Assembly: GCA_903870165.1 (NCBI GenBank)
Contig: CAIQBW010000030.1
Coordinates: forward strand, 1 to 58,383
Length of the DNA stretch: 58,383 nt
Source: an uncultured Methylophilaceae bacterium
Lineage (GTDB): Bacteria > Pseudomonadota > Gammaproteobacteria > Burkholderiales > Methylophilaceae
Reading direction: 5' to 3'
How positions within the stretch are numbered: position 1 is the stretch's first letter; every line of letters begins with the position of its first letter. Position numbers and translations under genes: made by a program. Below are positions 30,501 to 37,516 of the stretch, piece after piece. The notes under the pieces were generated by a model. The model was given only the letters and a program-made list of their open reading frames with translations. It ran no database searches and was not told where the DNA came from.

Positions 30501-31298
30501 GGAATAACCAACACCGCCAACACCGCCAGCACCACCAGCACCACCATTGATATTGCCATTATTGATAAGAGTCGATAAGGCGCCAGAATTGTTAATCCCT
30601 GCACCACCTCCACCTCCGCCACCGTTACCACCGTTACCACCGTTACCACCGTTACCACCAGTGATAGTGACATTATTGGTTAAAGTTCCAATCGTGCCGC
30701 TATTGTAAATCCCTGCACCACCTTCGCCACCGTTACCAGCATAATAACTAACACCGCCAACACCGCCAGCACCTCCATTGATATTGCCATTATTGATAAG
30801 AGTCGATATGGTGCCCCTATTGTTAATCCCTGCACCACCTCCGCCACCGTTACCAGCGTAATAACCGTCACCACCATTACCACCGTTACCACCAGTGATA
30901 GTAGCTTTATTGGTTAAGCTTCCAATCGTGACGCTATTGTAAATCCCTGCACCACCTAAGCCACCGTAACCAGCGTAATAACCATTACCACCAGTTGCAC
31001 CAGAATTACCAGTTACTGGACCAATAGGACTTAAGGTTCCGATGTCGCTGGTATTTATAACCGGCTCAGCAAACGAAGAATGGCTTGCAATAATTAAGAG
31101 CGAGCCAACTGTCAGGGCTGAAGCAATCGCAATTGCTTTTAATTTAAATGGGGCCGATGAATTTTCACTGAAGCTACTGTCCGCTTGTCTTACGCTGGTT
31201 TTACCAGCAGACTTTTTGCCTCTGCAATTCGCTAATTCTGATACCACTTGAACTAATCCAAGTGCTTTATTAAAAACAAGTCGATACGTACAGTTCAT
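27516..31298 (-). CDS. Large autotransporter with Gly-rich repeat passenger
   Basis: A 1260-aa type Va autotransporter. An extended signal peptide region starts MNCTYRLVFNKALGLVQVVSE, followed by a hydrophobic stretch (AIAIASALTVGSLLIIA) and a cleavage site near SFAEP. The passenger (about 80-830) holds about 18 repeats of a unit combining NNGSITGG-like and GIxNSNTITTL-like segments with GGxGGxG runs; beta-helix formation is likely. A linker and a 12-strand barrel (about 980-1260) end in YTIGF. The barrel carries the [11 protein letters not shown] and YAALRYTSIKKDGYTEQ blocks shared with two paralogs in the window. No protease or known adhesin motif is visible. The passenger is probably surface-exposed; adhesion or aggregation is inferred. 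Confidence 0.88.
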   Translation of the reverse strand: MNCTYRLVFNKALGLVQVVSELANCRGKKSAGKTSVRQADSSFSENSSAPFKLKAIAIASALTVGSLLIIASHSSFAEPVINTSDIGTLSPIGPVTGNSGATGGNGYYAGYGGLGGAGIYNSVTIGSLTNKATITGGNGGNGGDGYYAGNGGGGGAGINNRGTISTLINNGNINGGAGGVGGVSYYAGNGGEGGAGIYNSGTIGTLTNNVTITGGNGGNGGNGGNGGGGGGGAGINNSGALSTLINNGNINGGAGGAGGVGGVGYSAGNGGEGGAGIFNSGTIGTLTNKATITGGNGGNGGNGYYAGYGGLGGAGIYNSVTIGSLTNKATITGGNGGNGGNVGDGYYAGNGGGGGAGINNRGTLSTLINNGNINGGAGGNGGNGYYPGYGGGGGAGIYNSGTIGTLTNNVTITGGNGGNGGNGGNGGNGGGGGGGGAGINNSGALSTLINNGNINGGAGGNGANGYSAGNGGNGGGGGAGINNFGTISTLINNGNINGGAGGAAGGAAGDGAGGDGGEGGEGGAGITNSNTIATLTNNRSITGGSGGTGGPIYGAGGAGGAGIRNSNTITTLTNNGSITGGSGGSGRSGYFAGAAGAGGAGISNSNTITTLTNNGSVTGGIGGTGGAGNSDGSNGKYGGAGINNTGTITTLTNNASITGGQGGNGGGGSVGGDGGGGGGGISNSNTIATLTNNGSIIGGGGGTGGVGYGAGYGAGGAGGAGIRNSNTITTMTNNGSIIGGGGGTGGVGYFSGGASVGVGGGGGAGISNSNTIATMTNNGSITGGAGGAGGNGYYAGNGGVGGAGIINSNTITTLTNNGSITGGAGNAYGIVNQGLIETLNNAQGGNGLKPTTKALTFSGDLPINYNIIINSPTHYGQLNTDGSSSTSTTFDIFAGSNITNRLYTGVLSGISSTKVSGLNGSYDNMNWTLTETNMTPGSENWNLSFTGVSLSQTQHSLHSLARNIRSVFSSQTIATNFANMNTYECDLFDEKGVCVSVGGQQTYVDNPSGNMTSTVVVAGYKVSPNIRIGGFLNQNINNKTVSGVHISNANPLMGVFAVWNQKEDRLGYQVKIANAYQDKDVTTTRDAVETSEAGTGKTTLNTQSYVGELSYAFLANEDKTLVRPYAALRYTSIKKDGYTEQTSAGVTAPLTYASLADRSTTALVGVKLNHQLAEKVNLTGSFGIEQDLHHQVDKLTATGIADLTSENFNNSIKRTRPVASFGAYYMPVKNQRISADFYYQQMPFQSTGSATAYVNYTIGF
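28830..31010 (-). repeat. Tandem coding repeats of the autotransporter passenger
   Basis: About 18 imperfect units of roughly 35-45 codons. Within them are shorter GGN/GGA runs (for example five consecutive GGNGGN-type triplets near 30000 and 30620). Several multi-unit blocks recur almost identically: the cluster at 30600-30750 repeats that at 30000-30120, and the cluster at 30880-30990 repeats that at 30300-30400. This suggests duplication of blocks as well as single units, and potential for length variation. Confidence 0.9.
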
Positions 31299-31525
31299 CG
31301 CAAAAGCTTTCTGACTAAATTATTTACCCTCATTATAACCAATAAATATGAACATTTTTGATCATATTTATTTGAAACAAAAAGCTCCTGAAAGCCCTGC
31401 CATTAATGGGGTTATAAAGAGTCTTAAAACTAACGATTTTTTGTTCAAATTTTACTAACTACAAATCACGAAATATCATAAATTAAAATACGAATGTCGA
31501 ATTTTCAGGAGTGAAGCCCAAAGTG

Positions 31526-31798
31526 ATGCAATTCGTTGAGAGTCGCTTGATCAAGCGAGATCAATTTTCATCTAAATACTTCCATTTTATTGATCCCATC
31601 GGGTTGGCTCTATTTAAAAATAGCCAAAAAAACACCAGCAATACCTTTAGAGAAATTACAGAAAATGAAGCAAGGATATTGACTAGGTCATTCATCGTAA
31701 TCGCTGAAAGACCCTTTGCAGAGGAAGATCCTATTGCTGGATCCAATGAACACCGAAAAATTGTAATTGAAAGTTTAGTGAGATTATTTGGAAATTAA
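31526..31798 (+). CDS. Small hypothetical protein upstream of the sulfotransferase
   Basis: A 90-aa frame that I do not recognise, starting MQFVESRLIKRDQFSSKYF and ending ESLVRLFGN. It has no signal peptide or membrane helix. AGGAG lies 14 nt before this ATG; a GTG at 31511 would add five residues but leaves no spacing from the same AGGA. A weak AAAGTC...GACTTT hairpin lies in the 97-bp gap before the sulfotransferase gene. It might be a small regulator or a decayed gene; evidence for expression is weak. Confidence 0.4.
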   Translation: MQFVESRLIKRDQFSSKYFHFIDPIGLALFKNSQKNTSNTFREITENEARILTRSFIVIAERPFAEEDPIAGSNEHRKIVIESLVRLFGN

Positions 31799-31895
31799 TT
31801 TTTCTTAGCAAGAAATAAAAGTCCCTGACTCGGTGATTTGACTTTATTTTAATTACTGTCAATATTCAGCTTTCTTAAACATCGTCAGAATTACT

Positions 31896-32711
31896 ATGCC
31901 TACCCATCACTTCATTTCAGGTCTTCCCCGCTCAGGATCAACCTTACTCTCAGCCCTCTTGACTCAGAATCCCCGTTTCCATGCCAGCATGAGTGGGCCC
32001 CTGGCTGGGCTGGTAGGCTCTTTATTGGAGCGTATGAGTGGACAGAATGAATTCTCAGTGTTTATTGATGACCAGCAACGTGAGACGATTATCAGGTCAG
32101 TGATTGAGGGCTTCTATAAAGGAAATAAGGCAGAGGTTATTTTTGATACAAGCCGCGCTTGGTGTTCTCATTCAACACTCATCAACACGCTTTACCCAGA
32201 TGCTAAAATTATTGCCTGCGTCAGAGATATGCCGTGGATTATTGATAGCATTGAGCGCTTAGTAGATAAAAACGTTTTCCAACCTTCATCCATCTTTAAT
32301 TACTTAAGTGGTGGCACAGTGTATTCAAGAGTAGACGGTGTGGCTGGGGGCAATGGAATGGTGGGTTACGCCTTTAATGCCTTGAAACAGGCTTACTTTG
32401 GCGAGCATGCGCCAAAACAATTATTATTGGTTCAGTACGAAACACTGGTGAAAGACCCTGAATTTGCACTTAAACAGATTTACGAATTTATTGGTGAACC
32501 GATGTTTGCGCACGACTTCAATAACATTCAGTTTGATGTAGCCGAATTTGACCAACGTGCCGGCACGCCAGGACTGCATACCATACGCCCCAAAGTACAA
32601 GAACATAAACGCAATACAATCCTGCCACCAGATATTTTTAGTCGCTTTGAGAAGGATGCGTTTTGGCGTAACCAAGAAGTAGTGAAGAAATTTAATGTGA
32701 AGGTTGTTTAA
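31896..32711 (+). CDS. Sulfotransferase, PAPS-dependent (RaxST/TPST-like group)
   Basis: A 271-aa cytosolic sulfotransferase. The 5'-phosphosulfate-binding loop is FISGLPRSGSTLLSALL at residues 6-22, and the 3'-phosphate-binding element is CVRDMPWIIDSIER. It transfers sulfate from PAPS to an unidentified acceptor. The N-terminal pattern resembles the bacterial group containing tyrosine sulfotransferase RaxST, but this is recollection of motif style, not an alignment. The APS kinase gene starts 34 bp downstream, so donor synthesis and transfer are encoded together. Surface autotransporter genes lie in the same island. Confidence 0.82.
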   Translation: MPTHHFISGLPRSGSTLLSALLTQNPRFHASMSGPLAGLVGSLLERMSGQNEFSVFIDDQQRETIIRSVIEGFYKGNKAEVIFDTSRAWCSHSTLINTLYPDAKIIACVRDMPWIIDSIERLVDKNVFQPSSIFNYLSGGTVYSRVDGVAGGNGMVGYAFNALKQAYFGEHAPKQLLLVQYETLVKDPEFALKQIYEFIGEPMFAHDFNNIQFDVAEFDQRAGTPGLHTIRPKVQEHKRNTILPPDIFSRFEKDAFWRNQEVVKKFNVKVV

Positions 32712-32745
32712 GTTAATCTGAACCAACTAATTAATTTGATTAAGC

Positions 32746-33264
32746 ATGATTAACCCAAAGGCAATTTGGTTCACAGGTCTATCAGGCGCTGGGAAATCCA
32801 CATTAGCTAATGCATTAGCTCAGGCCTTAATTGAAAATGGTCAAAAGGCGTTAGTTTTAGATGGCGATGCCCTCAGGATGAGCATTAGCCATGACCTAGG
32901 CTTTAGCGATGAAGACCGTGCTGAGCAAATGCGACGTGTGATCGCTTTAGCAAAATCCCACCTAGACGAGGGGGCGTTTGTGATCACATCCCTCATCTCC
33001 CCATTCCAAAAGATGCGTGACTTAGCAAGAGAAACCATAGGCAAAGAGCGTTTTGTTGAAGTTTATGTCAATACACCATTAATCGTTTGTGAAGAGCGTG
33101 ACCCCAAGGGGTTATACCGTAAGGCACGTCTGGGATTAATTCGACAGATGACAGGGATTGATTCAGCGTATGAAGTGCCAGTCAATCCAGAAATCATCAT
33201 CAACACATCAACAAAGACAATAGACCAATGCTTGTTAGATATATTAAAAGTTATGAAAAATTAA
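32746..33264 (+). CDS. cysC: Adenylylsulfate (APS) kinase CysC
   Basis: A 172-aa stand-alone APS kinase that makes PAPS from APS and ATP. Walker A is GLSGAGKST (11-19). The conserved DGDALRMSISHDLGFS, the SLISPFQKMRDLARE region holding the phospho-acceptor serine position, and GLYRKARLGLIRQMTGIDSAYEVP are all present. Length is slightly short but complete. No ATP sulfurylase (cysD/N) is in the island, so APS must come from the host assimilation pathway. It is paired with the sulfotransferase just upstream; a second such pair occurs at 41865-43241. Confidence 0.93.
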   Translation: MINPKAIWFTGLSGAGKSTLANALAQALIENGQKALVLDGDALRMSISHDLGFSDEDRAEQMRRVIALAKSHLDEGAFVITSLISPFQKMRDLARETIGKERFVEVYVNTPLIVCEERDPKGLYRKARLGLIRQMTGIDSAYEVPVNPEIIINTSTKTIDQCLLDILKVMKN

Positions 33265-33266
33265 TT

Positions 33267-34370
33267 TCATATTAATTCCATGCCATGTTCCTTAATTAAG
33301 TAAGCAATACGACTAACTAAATTAGAACTTGATGACTTGCTTTCATCAGTTGTTGATAGCTGGTTTAAAATTTCAGCCTGTCTTTCCTGCCCTACTTCAC
33401 CATAACTATAAAATGTTGTTAATACGCTTTCATGGCCAAGGTTCTGACTCCATGCTTTAAAAGCCTCCGGAGTCTTACATTTGGTTTCACCCAATCTTAC
33501 CAGTGTATTTCTAAAGCTATGCGGATTGAAGTACGGTAATCCTGCCTGAGTAAATGAAGCTTTAAAGATACTACGTATCGGTGCTGCTGAACTCCAATGT
33601 TCAGATTTCAAGCCCACACACTCAAACTGATTGTTCTTTCCAATCGATATTTTAGTCATGGGAAACAATGGGTCGTCATTGCCATAAAGTTTTACTGTTT
33701 TTAGGTAAATAATCCAATCTACCAATATTTGTTTAATTTCATCGCCCACTGGAAAGAAAAAAGTTGTGAAGGTTTTACTGAACTTGGTACTGACCTCTCT
33801 TGCATCTTGAAAAAAACTCCCCTCTTCCAAATTGATATGCTTTAACTTCGCTGAGGCAATGGCGCTATCTCTTGCACCCGTGAGCATGGTAAATGCAACC
33901 AAAGCACGATTACGCTTTTCAATATCCGTATTACTTGGCATTGAGAAGACGACATGCAATATTTGTTCTAAAGTTGGAGCCTTCTTCGAGCGCCTAGCAC
34001 TTGCCACCTTTTTATCTTTGTTAGAAGTATTGAAGTACTCTGCATCCGAATATCGTATAGATGTCTTGTACCCCTGTTCCCTCGCCAACCACTCAAAAAA
34101 TCGTTTCAAATGGGCAAAGGTAGAGTGCAGAGTTGATTTACTTAGCTCTGTATCACGACGCTGATTTTTTTGCTCACTTAATTGCTTTTTAAATCCTATC
34201 GCTTGTTCATGCCTAAAAGTCTTAAAATCTTTGTATTTTGTATATTCTTCAAATCTTGCAATTGCCTTAGCTACTCCATCTATTGTTGGTTCACTCACTC
34301 GCATAGCCTCTCTTAGAAAGCCAAAATACTGATGTTTGATACGTTCATTATTTGGGTTATGTTTTAACAT
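33267..34370 (-). CDS. Tyrosine recombinase/integrase-like protein
   Basis: A 367-aa tyrosine recombinase. A SAM-like N-terminal core-binding domain lies about 30-110. The catalytic residues R167 (TGARDSA), H284xxR287 (HSFRN), H313 (LGHES) and the candidate nucleophile Y321 or Y323 (TTFYSYG) are in the right order. It is unlike the P4-type integrase at 36015-37223 and lies far from the attachment sites, so it probably belongs to a nested element or acts as an accessory recombinase. It forms a unit with the two regulator genes upstream, read in the same direction. Convergent with cysC (2-bp gap). Confidence 0.85.
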   Translation of the reverse strand: MLKHNPNNERIKHQYFGFLREAMRVSEPTIDGVAKAIARFEEYTKYKDFKTFRHEQAIGFKKQLSEQKNQRRDTELSKSTLHSTFAHLKRFFEWLAREQGYKTSIRYSDAEYFNTSNKDKKVASARRSKKAPTLEQILHVVFSMPSNTDIEKRNRALVAFTMLTGARDSAIASAKLKHINLEEGSFFQDAREVSTKFSKTFTTFFFPVGDEIKQILVDWIIYLKTVKLYGNDDPLFPMTKISIGKNNQFECVGLKSEHWSSAAPIRSIFKASFTQAGLPYFNPHSFRNTLVRLGETKCKTPEAFKAWSQNLGHESVLTTFYSYGEVGQERQAEILNQLSTTDESKSSSSNLVSRIAYLIKEHGMELI

Positions 34371-34408
34371 GATTTATTTCCTGTATTGAAGTCACAATTG
34401 GCGCTGGG

Positions 34409-34852
34409 TTAATGGCAATCAATTATGTGTAAATCCACCAGCGGTAAAGCAAACCCCATTTGCGAGGCAAATACTTCAACTTTTGCTTGGCTAATGCGGC
34501 GGTTCATCAATGTATTGCAGACAGGACAAAGTCCAATAAGGTTGGCAGTTTTTTCGTTTATTGGCTGATACTCAATCAAGCCAGATTCAGGCTGCCTTGG
34601 TTCTCGACAACGCATGCAATAAATCTGATTGAGTTTACAGGGTCGTTTATTTTTTGAACGTCGCAAAGCATGGAAAACGTTTAAATCTTGCCCCATTATC
34701 AAAGTTGGGCGCTTGCTGTCACAACACTGCAACCCAGCCTTTATCCAATTACGAACTGTATTTTTATCAACCCCATAAAGACTAGCCACCTCATCGACTT
34801 TATAGCTGCGATGAATTTTGGCTAATCGAGGATTATGATGACGCTTTTGCAT
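34409..34852 (-). CDS. HTH / zinc-ribbon protein linked to the recombinase
   Basis: A 147-aa protein with an N-terminal helix-turn-helix (KVDEVASLYGVDKNTVRNWIK, about 18-38) and a C-terminal zinc-ribbon-like pair CMRC...CPVC. It is likely a DNA-binding partner or regulator of the tyrosine recombinase 38 bp downstream. A ribosome site AAGGGC lies before ATG. No close named family comes to mind. Confidence 0.65.
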   Translation of the reverse strand: MQKRHHNPRLAKIHRSYKVDEVASLYGVDKNTVRNWIKAGLQCCDSKRPTLIMGQDLNVFHALRRSKNKRPCKLNQIYCMRCREPRQPESGLIEYQPINEKTANLIGLCPVCNTLMNRRISQAKVEVFASQMGFALPLVDLHIIDCH

Positions 34853-34878
34853 ATAGCCCTTCCTTTAGTTATGAAGGT

Positions 34879-35097
34879 CTATTTAGAAATTGCTAAAGCT
34901 TGACGTAATTCACCCACATTCCAACAAGTTGTTCTGAGGGATAGCTTTCTAGGGCAAGGAATAGTCTTACCAATATTTCGCCATACGGTGGCGGCAGAAC
35001 AAGCATAAAGTGCTTGAACAACTGGTAATCTTACATTGGCTGAATCTGGCAATGAATCAAAATTTTTAAGTACATCTGAAATAAGTTTTTGTTGCAT
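34879..35097 (-). CDS. AlpA-like small DNA-binding regulator
   Basis: A 72-aa protein: LPVVQALYACSAATVWRNIGKTIPCPRKLSLRTTCWNVGELRQAL. This is the winged-helix/excisionase-like layout of AlpA regulators, in which a helix-turn-helix recognition segment (SAATVWRNI) is followed by a basic wing. Such proteins switch on element integrase genes and excision. GGAGAG lies 7 nt before ATG. It is 26 bp upstream of the HTH/zinc-ribbon gene, same strand. Confidence 0.72.
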   Translation of the reverse strand: MQQKLISDVLKNFDSLPDSANVRLPVVQALYACSAATVWRNIGKTIPCPRKLSLRTTCWNVGELRQALAISK

Positions 35098-35276
35098 GAC
35101 ATTTCTCTCCTATGTGTTGAATATCAGGACACATCATGAAGTTCAAATCATCAGCAAAATAGATTAGAAAGGTTATTTTCTAGACTGAATAGGTACCCAC
35201 ATTTTTTTGATAAGGGTGGTAGGGGTTAATTCATTTAATGGTGAGTAGGATTATTAATCTATTGATTTTAATTAAA

Positions 35277-35936
35277 TTAAAATTCACCGTTGTTTTTTCT
35301 TGGCCTGCCTTTTGACTTAACATCATCTGGACGCATTACAACATCGACAGCAGAAGCAAGATTTTTAGAAGCACCATGTTTCTGATTAAGATAGTTTATA
35401 ACTTCTTCTTTTTTTGGTGCAGTATCTTTATTTTCTGGGTCGTATGATGAGTAAAACTCCCTATCGACAATTTCGATTAAATCTATCCCCCTTGACCTAT
35501 GATGTGTATTTACAATTTGCTTAAGTTCCGACTCTGAGACGGGGTTATATTGTTTTGGGGTTAATGATTTTGATGGTGGCCGAGCAAAGTCAATTTTTTC
35601 TCGCTCTATCCAGCCAATTAATGCAGCTCTTGTAACAATTGTTAAGTTATCATCAAGTTCGTTTTCATAACTCGTAGGCGAGCACTCCATTGAGTTGCCA
35701 TTCCAATCTACAGTAATAGCAACTTGAACAGCCAATGAGCCTTGTCGTATAGAAGATTTAATCGCCCTTAGCATCCCTATAGCGAGCTTCCATCGCTCAG
35801 TAGCTTTACGATTTATGGCTCTCATGTCAAAGTCCAAGGGGTCTATTCCAGCCAATAAAAGTGCTGCATCATTTAATGAAAACTCTTTTACATGCTTCCA
35901 ATGGCTCAAATCTGGCAAATCTTCAACAATTGACAT
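35277..35936 (-). CDS. Hypothetical island protein
   Basis: A 219-aa soluble protein of unknown function. The opening DLPDLSHWKHVKEFSLNDAALLLAGIDP resembles hypothetical proteins often found beside integrases of genomic islands. A C-terminal basic tail (KSKGRPRKNNGEF) might bind nucleic acid. It lies between the integrase and the AlpA-like gene, same strand. Confidence 0.6.
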   Translation of the reverse strand: MSIVEDLPDLSHWKHVKEFSLNDAALLLAGIDPLDFDMRAINRKATERWKLAIGMLRAIKSSIRQGSLAVQVAITVDWNGNSMECSPTSYENELDDNLTIVTRAALIGWIEREKIDFARPPSKSLTPKQYNPVSESELKQIVNTHHRSRGIDLIEIVDREFYSSYDPENKDTAPKKEEVINYLNQKHGASKNLASAVDVVMRPDDVKSKGRPRKNNGEF

Positions 35937-36014
35937 AAAAATATCTCCAAACTTCTTTTAGCGGGAAATCACTTGCAGCCTACATAGACATGTATCTTTA
36001 TCAACATTTCAAAT

Positions 36015-37223
36015 TTATGCTTTTTTTAATGATATTTCTTTCACCCCTGCTTTTAACTCTCCCAAATAATCGGCCCACTTTTGCATCATTTCTTTTCGCT
36101 GTTCCAGAAATCTTGTTCTGTTATAAGCACTACCGAGAGCATCAGGGACGCGATGTGCAAGCTGATGTTCAATAATGTTGGGGTCTATCCCAAGACGCTC
36201 ATGTAACAATGTTCTAGCTACAGCCCTAAATCCATGGCCAGTAATTTCTGTTTTAGTATCGTATCCCATCCTTCTGAGTGCTGCATTAACTGCTGCATCA
36301 CTCATAGCCTCATTGGAATTGTGTCCGTTAATGAAAACAAATTGACCCCCACCTGAAAAGTCATGAATATCTTTTAATATATTAATCGCCTGAGTAGATA
36401 GCGGAACGATATGATCAATACCCGTCTTACTCACTCGATATTTCCACTCAGCGGCTTCCAAATCAATATCTGCCCACTTAGCTTTACGAAGTTCACCTGG
36501 CCTTACAAAAACTAAGGGGGCTAGCTTTAATGCTGCTTGAACAGTTAGTGTGCCAGTAAAACCATCAATCGCTCTTAACAATGCTCCCATGTCTTTTGGG
36601 TCAGTAAATGCGGCCATATGACTTACTTTTGCATTGGGAATAGCTCCTTTTAAATCAGCTGTAATATCTCGCTCAGCCCTGCCCGTTTGTACAGCATATC
36701 TCCATACTTGACCTGCTGTTTGAAGTGTCCTCTTTGCAGTGTCTGTCTTATTTAAATTTTGAATAATACGAATTGCTGAAAGAATTTCTGGGGGAGAAAT
36801 ATCTGAAATCGCTTTGCCGCCAAACTTAGGGAACAAATACAATTCAAATCTTCTTAAAGAGCGTTGTGCGTTGGCTTTAGATTTAGTCATCAGATGAGTA
36901 GAAATCCATTCACGAGCAATTACTTCAAAGGTGTTTGATAGCTTGCCTAATTTAGCAGCCTTTTCAGCTTTTTTAACTTCGCCTGGGTCTACTTCAGAAG
37001 CTAATAACTTTCTTGCTTCATCTCTTAACTCACGAGCCTTATAAAGAGAAACATCAGGATAGGAACCCAAGGCTTTAGTCTTCCTTTTACCAAAGTACCT
37101 GTAGTCAAACCTCCACAACTTACCTCCTGAAGTCTGCACAAGAAGGTACATCCCCCTTTCGTCAGCAATCTTATAAGGCTTTTCTTTGGGCTTAGCGTTA
37201 CGTACTGTGACATCTGTAAGCAT
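36015..37223 (-). CDS. P4-type tyrosine integrase of island 1
   Basis: A 402-aa site-specific recombinase. An N-terminal DUF4102 arm-binding domain (LTDVTVRNAKPKEKPYKIADE ... SYPDVSLYKARELRDEA) is followed by a core-binding domain. The catalytic domain has R in LVFVRPGELRKA, HGFRAVARTLL, HQLAHR and the tyrosine in SAYNRTRF. It inserts the element into the tRNA-Arg 3' end, 166 bp away. I choose ATG 37221-37223 because it sits 3 nt from an inverted ATACCGTC box, exactly as the island-2 integrase start does. A longer reading from 37241 is possible. Confidence 0.9.
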   Translation of the reverse strand: MLTDVTVRNAKPKEKPYKIADERGMYLLVQTSGGKLWRFDYRYFGKRKTKALGSYPDVSLYKARELRDEARKLLASEVDPGEVKKAEKAAKLGKLSNTFEVIAREWISTHLMTKSKANAQRSLRRFELYLFPKFGGKAISDISPPEILSAIRIIQNLNKTDTAKRTLQTAGQVWRYAVQTGRAERDITADLKGAIPNAKVSHMAAFTDPKDMGALLRAIDGFTGTLTVQAALKLAPLVFVRPGELRKAKWADIDLEAAEWKYRVSKTGIDHIVPLSTQAINILKDIHDFSGGGQFVFINGHNSNEAMSDAAVNAALRRMGYDTKTEITGHGFRAVARTLLHERLGIDPNIIEHQLAHRVPDALGSAYNRTRFLEQRKEMMQKWADYLGELKAGVKEISLKKA

Positions 37224-37226
37224 TTT

Positions 37227-37288
37227 GACGGTATCTCTCATATGAAGATTTAATATACCGTCTAAAATACCGTCATTAGTGACGGTAT
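37227..37288. repeat. Cluster of ATACCGTC boxes at the island-1 integrase start
   Basis: Inverted copy GACGGTAT at 37227-37234 immediately before the integrase ATG, direct copies at 37255-37262 and 37267-37274 (12-bp period), and another inverted copy at 37281-37288 that forms a palindrome-like pair with the second direct copy. Probable arm-type binding sites that may also control the integrase promoter. Confidence 0.75.
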
Positions 37289-37388
37289 GTCAAGAAATGT
37301 TACGATGCGACCTGATTCAATGATATTTATATTTATCTAATAAAATCAATGTATTTGATGCGTAATGATAGGGTTTGATACTAAGAAT

Positions 37389-37464
37389 TGGCGCCCCCGA
37401 CACGAATCGAACGTGTGACCCTCCCCTTAGGAGGGGGATGCTCTATCCACTGAGCTACGGGGGC
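37389..37464 (-). tRNA. tRNA-Arg (anticodon CCT)
   Basis: A minus-strand cloverleaf with acceptor GCCCCCG/CGGGGGC, D-arm TAGCTCAGTGGATAGAGC, anticodon loop TCCTAAG (CCT), T-arm CACGTTCGATTCGTG, discriminator G and encoded CCA. The 3' end is the integration site of island 1. Confidence 0.97.
37396..37412. repeat. Right attachment site of island 1 (within tRNA-Arg)
   Basis: A 17-bp segment inside the 3' part of tRNA-Arg(CCT), identical and in the same orientation to 25799-25815. The tRNA remains complete. Confidence 0.93.
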
Positions 37465-37516
37465 TAATATGAAACACCTCAAGAATAGTTTTTTATTTTC
37501 TCACAAATCAGAATGC

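Larger units (their letters stand above)
25799..37412. mobile_element. Integrative element (genomic island 1) in tRNA-Arg(CCT)
   Basis: An 11.6-kb insertion bounded by an exact 17-bp direct repeat of the tRNA-Arg 3' end (25799-25815 and 37396-37412). A P4-type integrase lies right beside the intact tRNA. Genes: autotransporter-barrel fragment, GNAT, large autotransporter, small ORF, sulfotransferase, APS kinase, second tyrosine recombinase, HTH/zinc-ribbon protein, AlpA-like regulator, hypothetical protein, integrase. No primase or conjugation gene is present, so it seems non-self-transmissible. Before insertion, uup and the tRNA-Arg gene were neighbours. Confidence 0.9.

Noticed and set aside
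28830-31010. CRISPR-like or satellite array
   Set aside because: The repeats are imperfect, coding in one frame, with no constant repeat/unique spacer pattern and no cas genes. They are passenger repeats.
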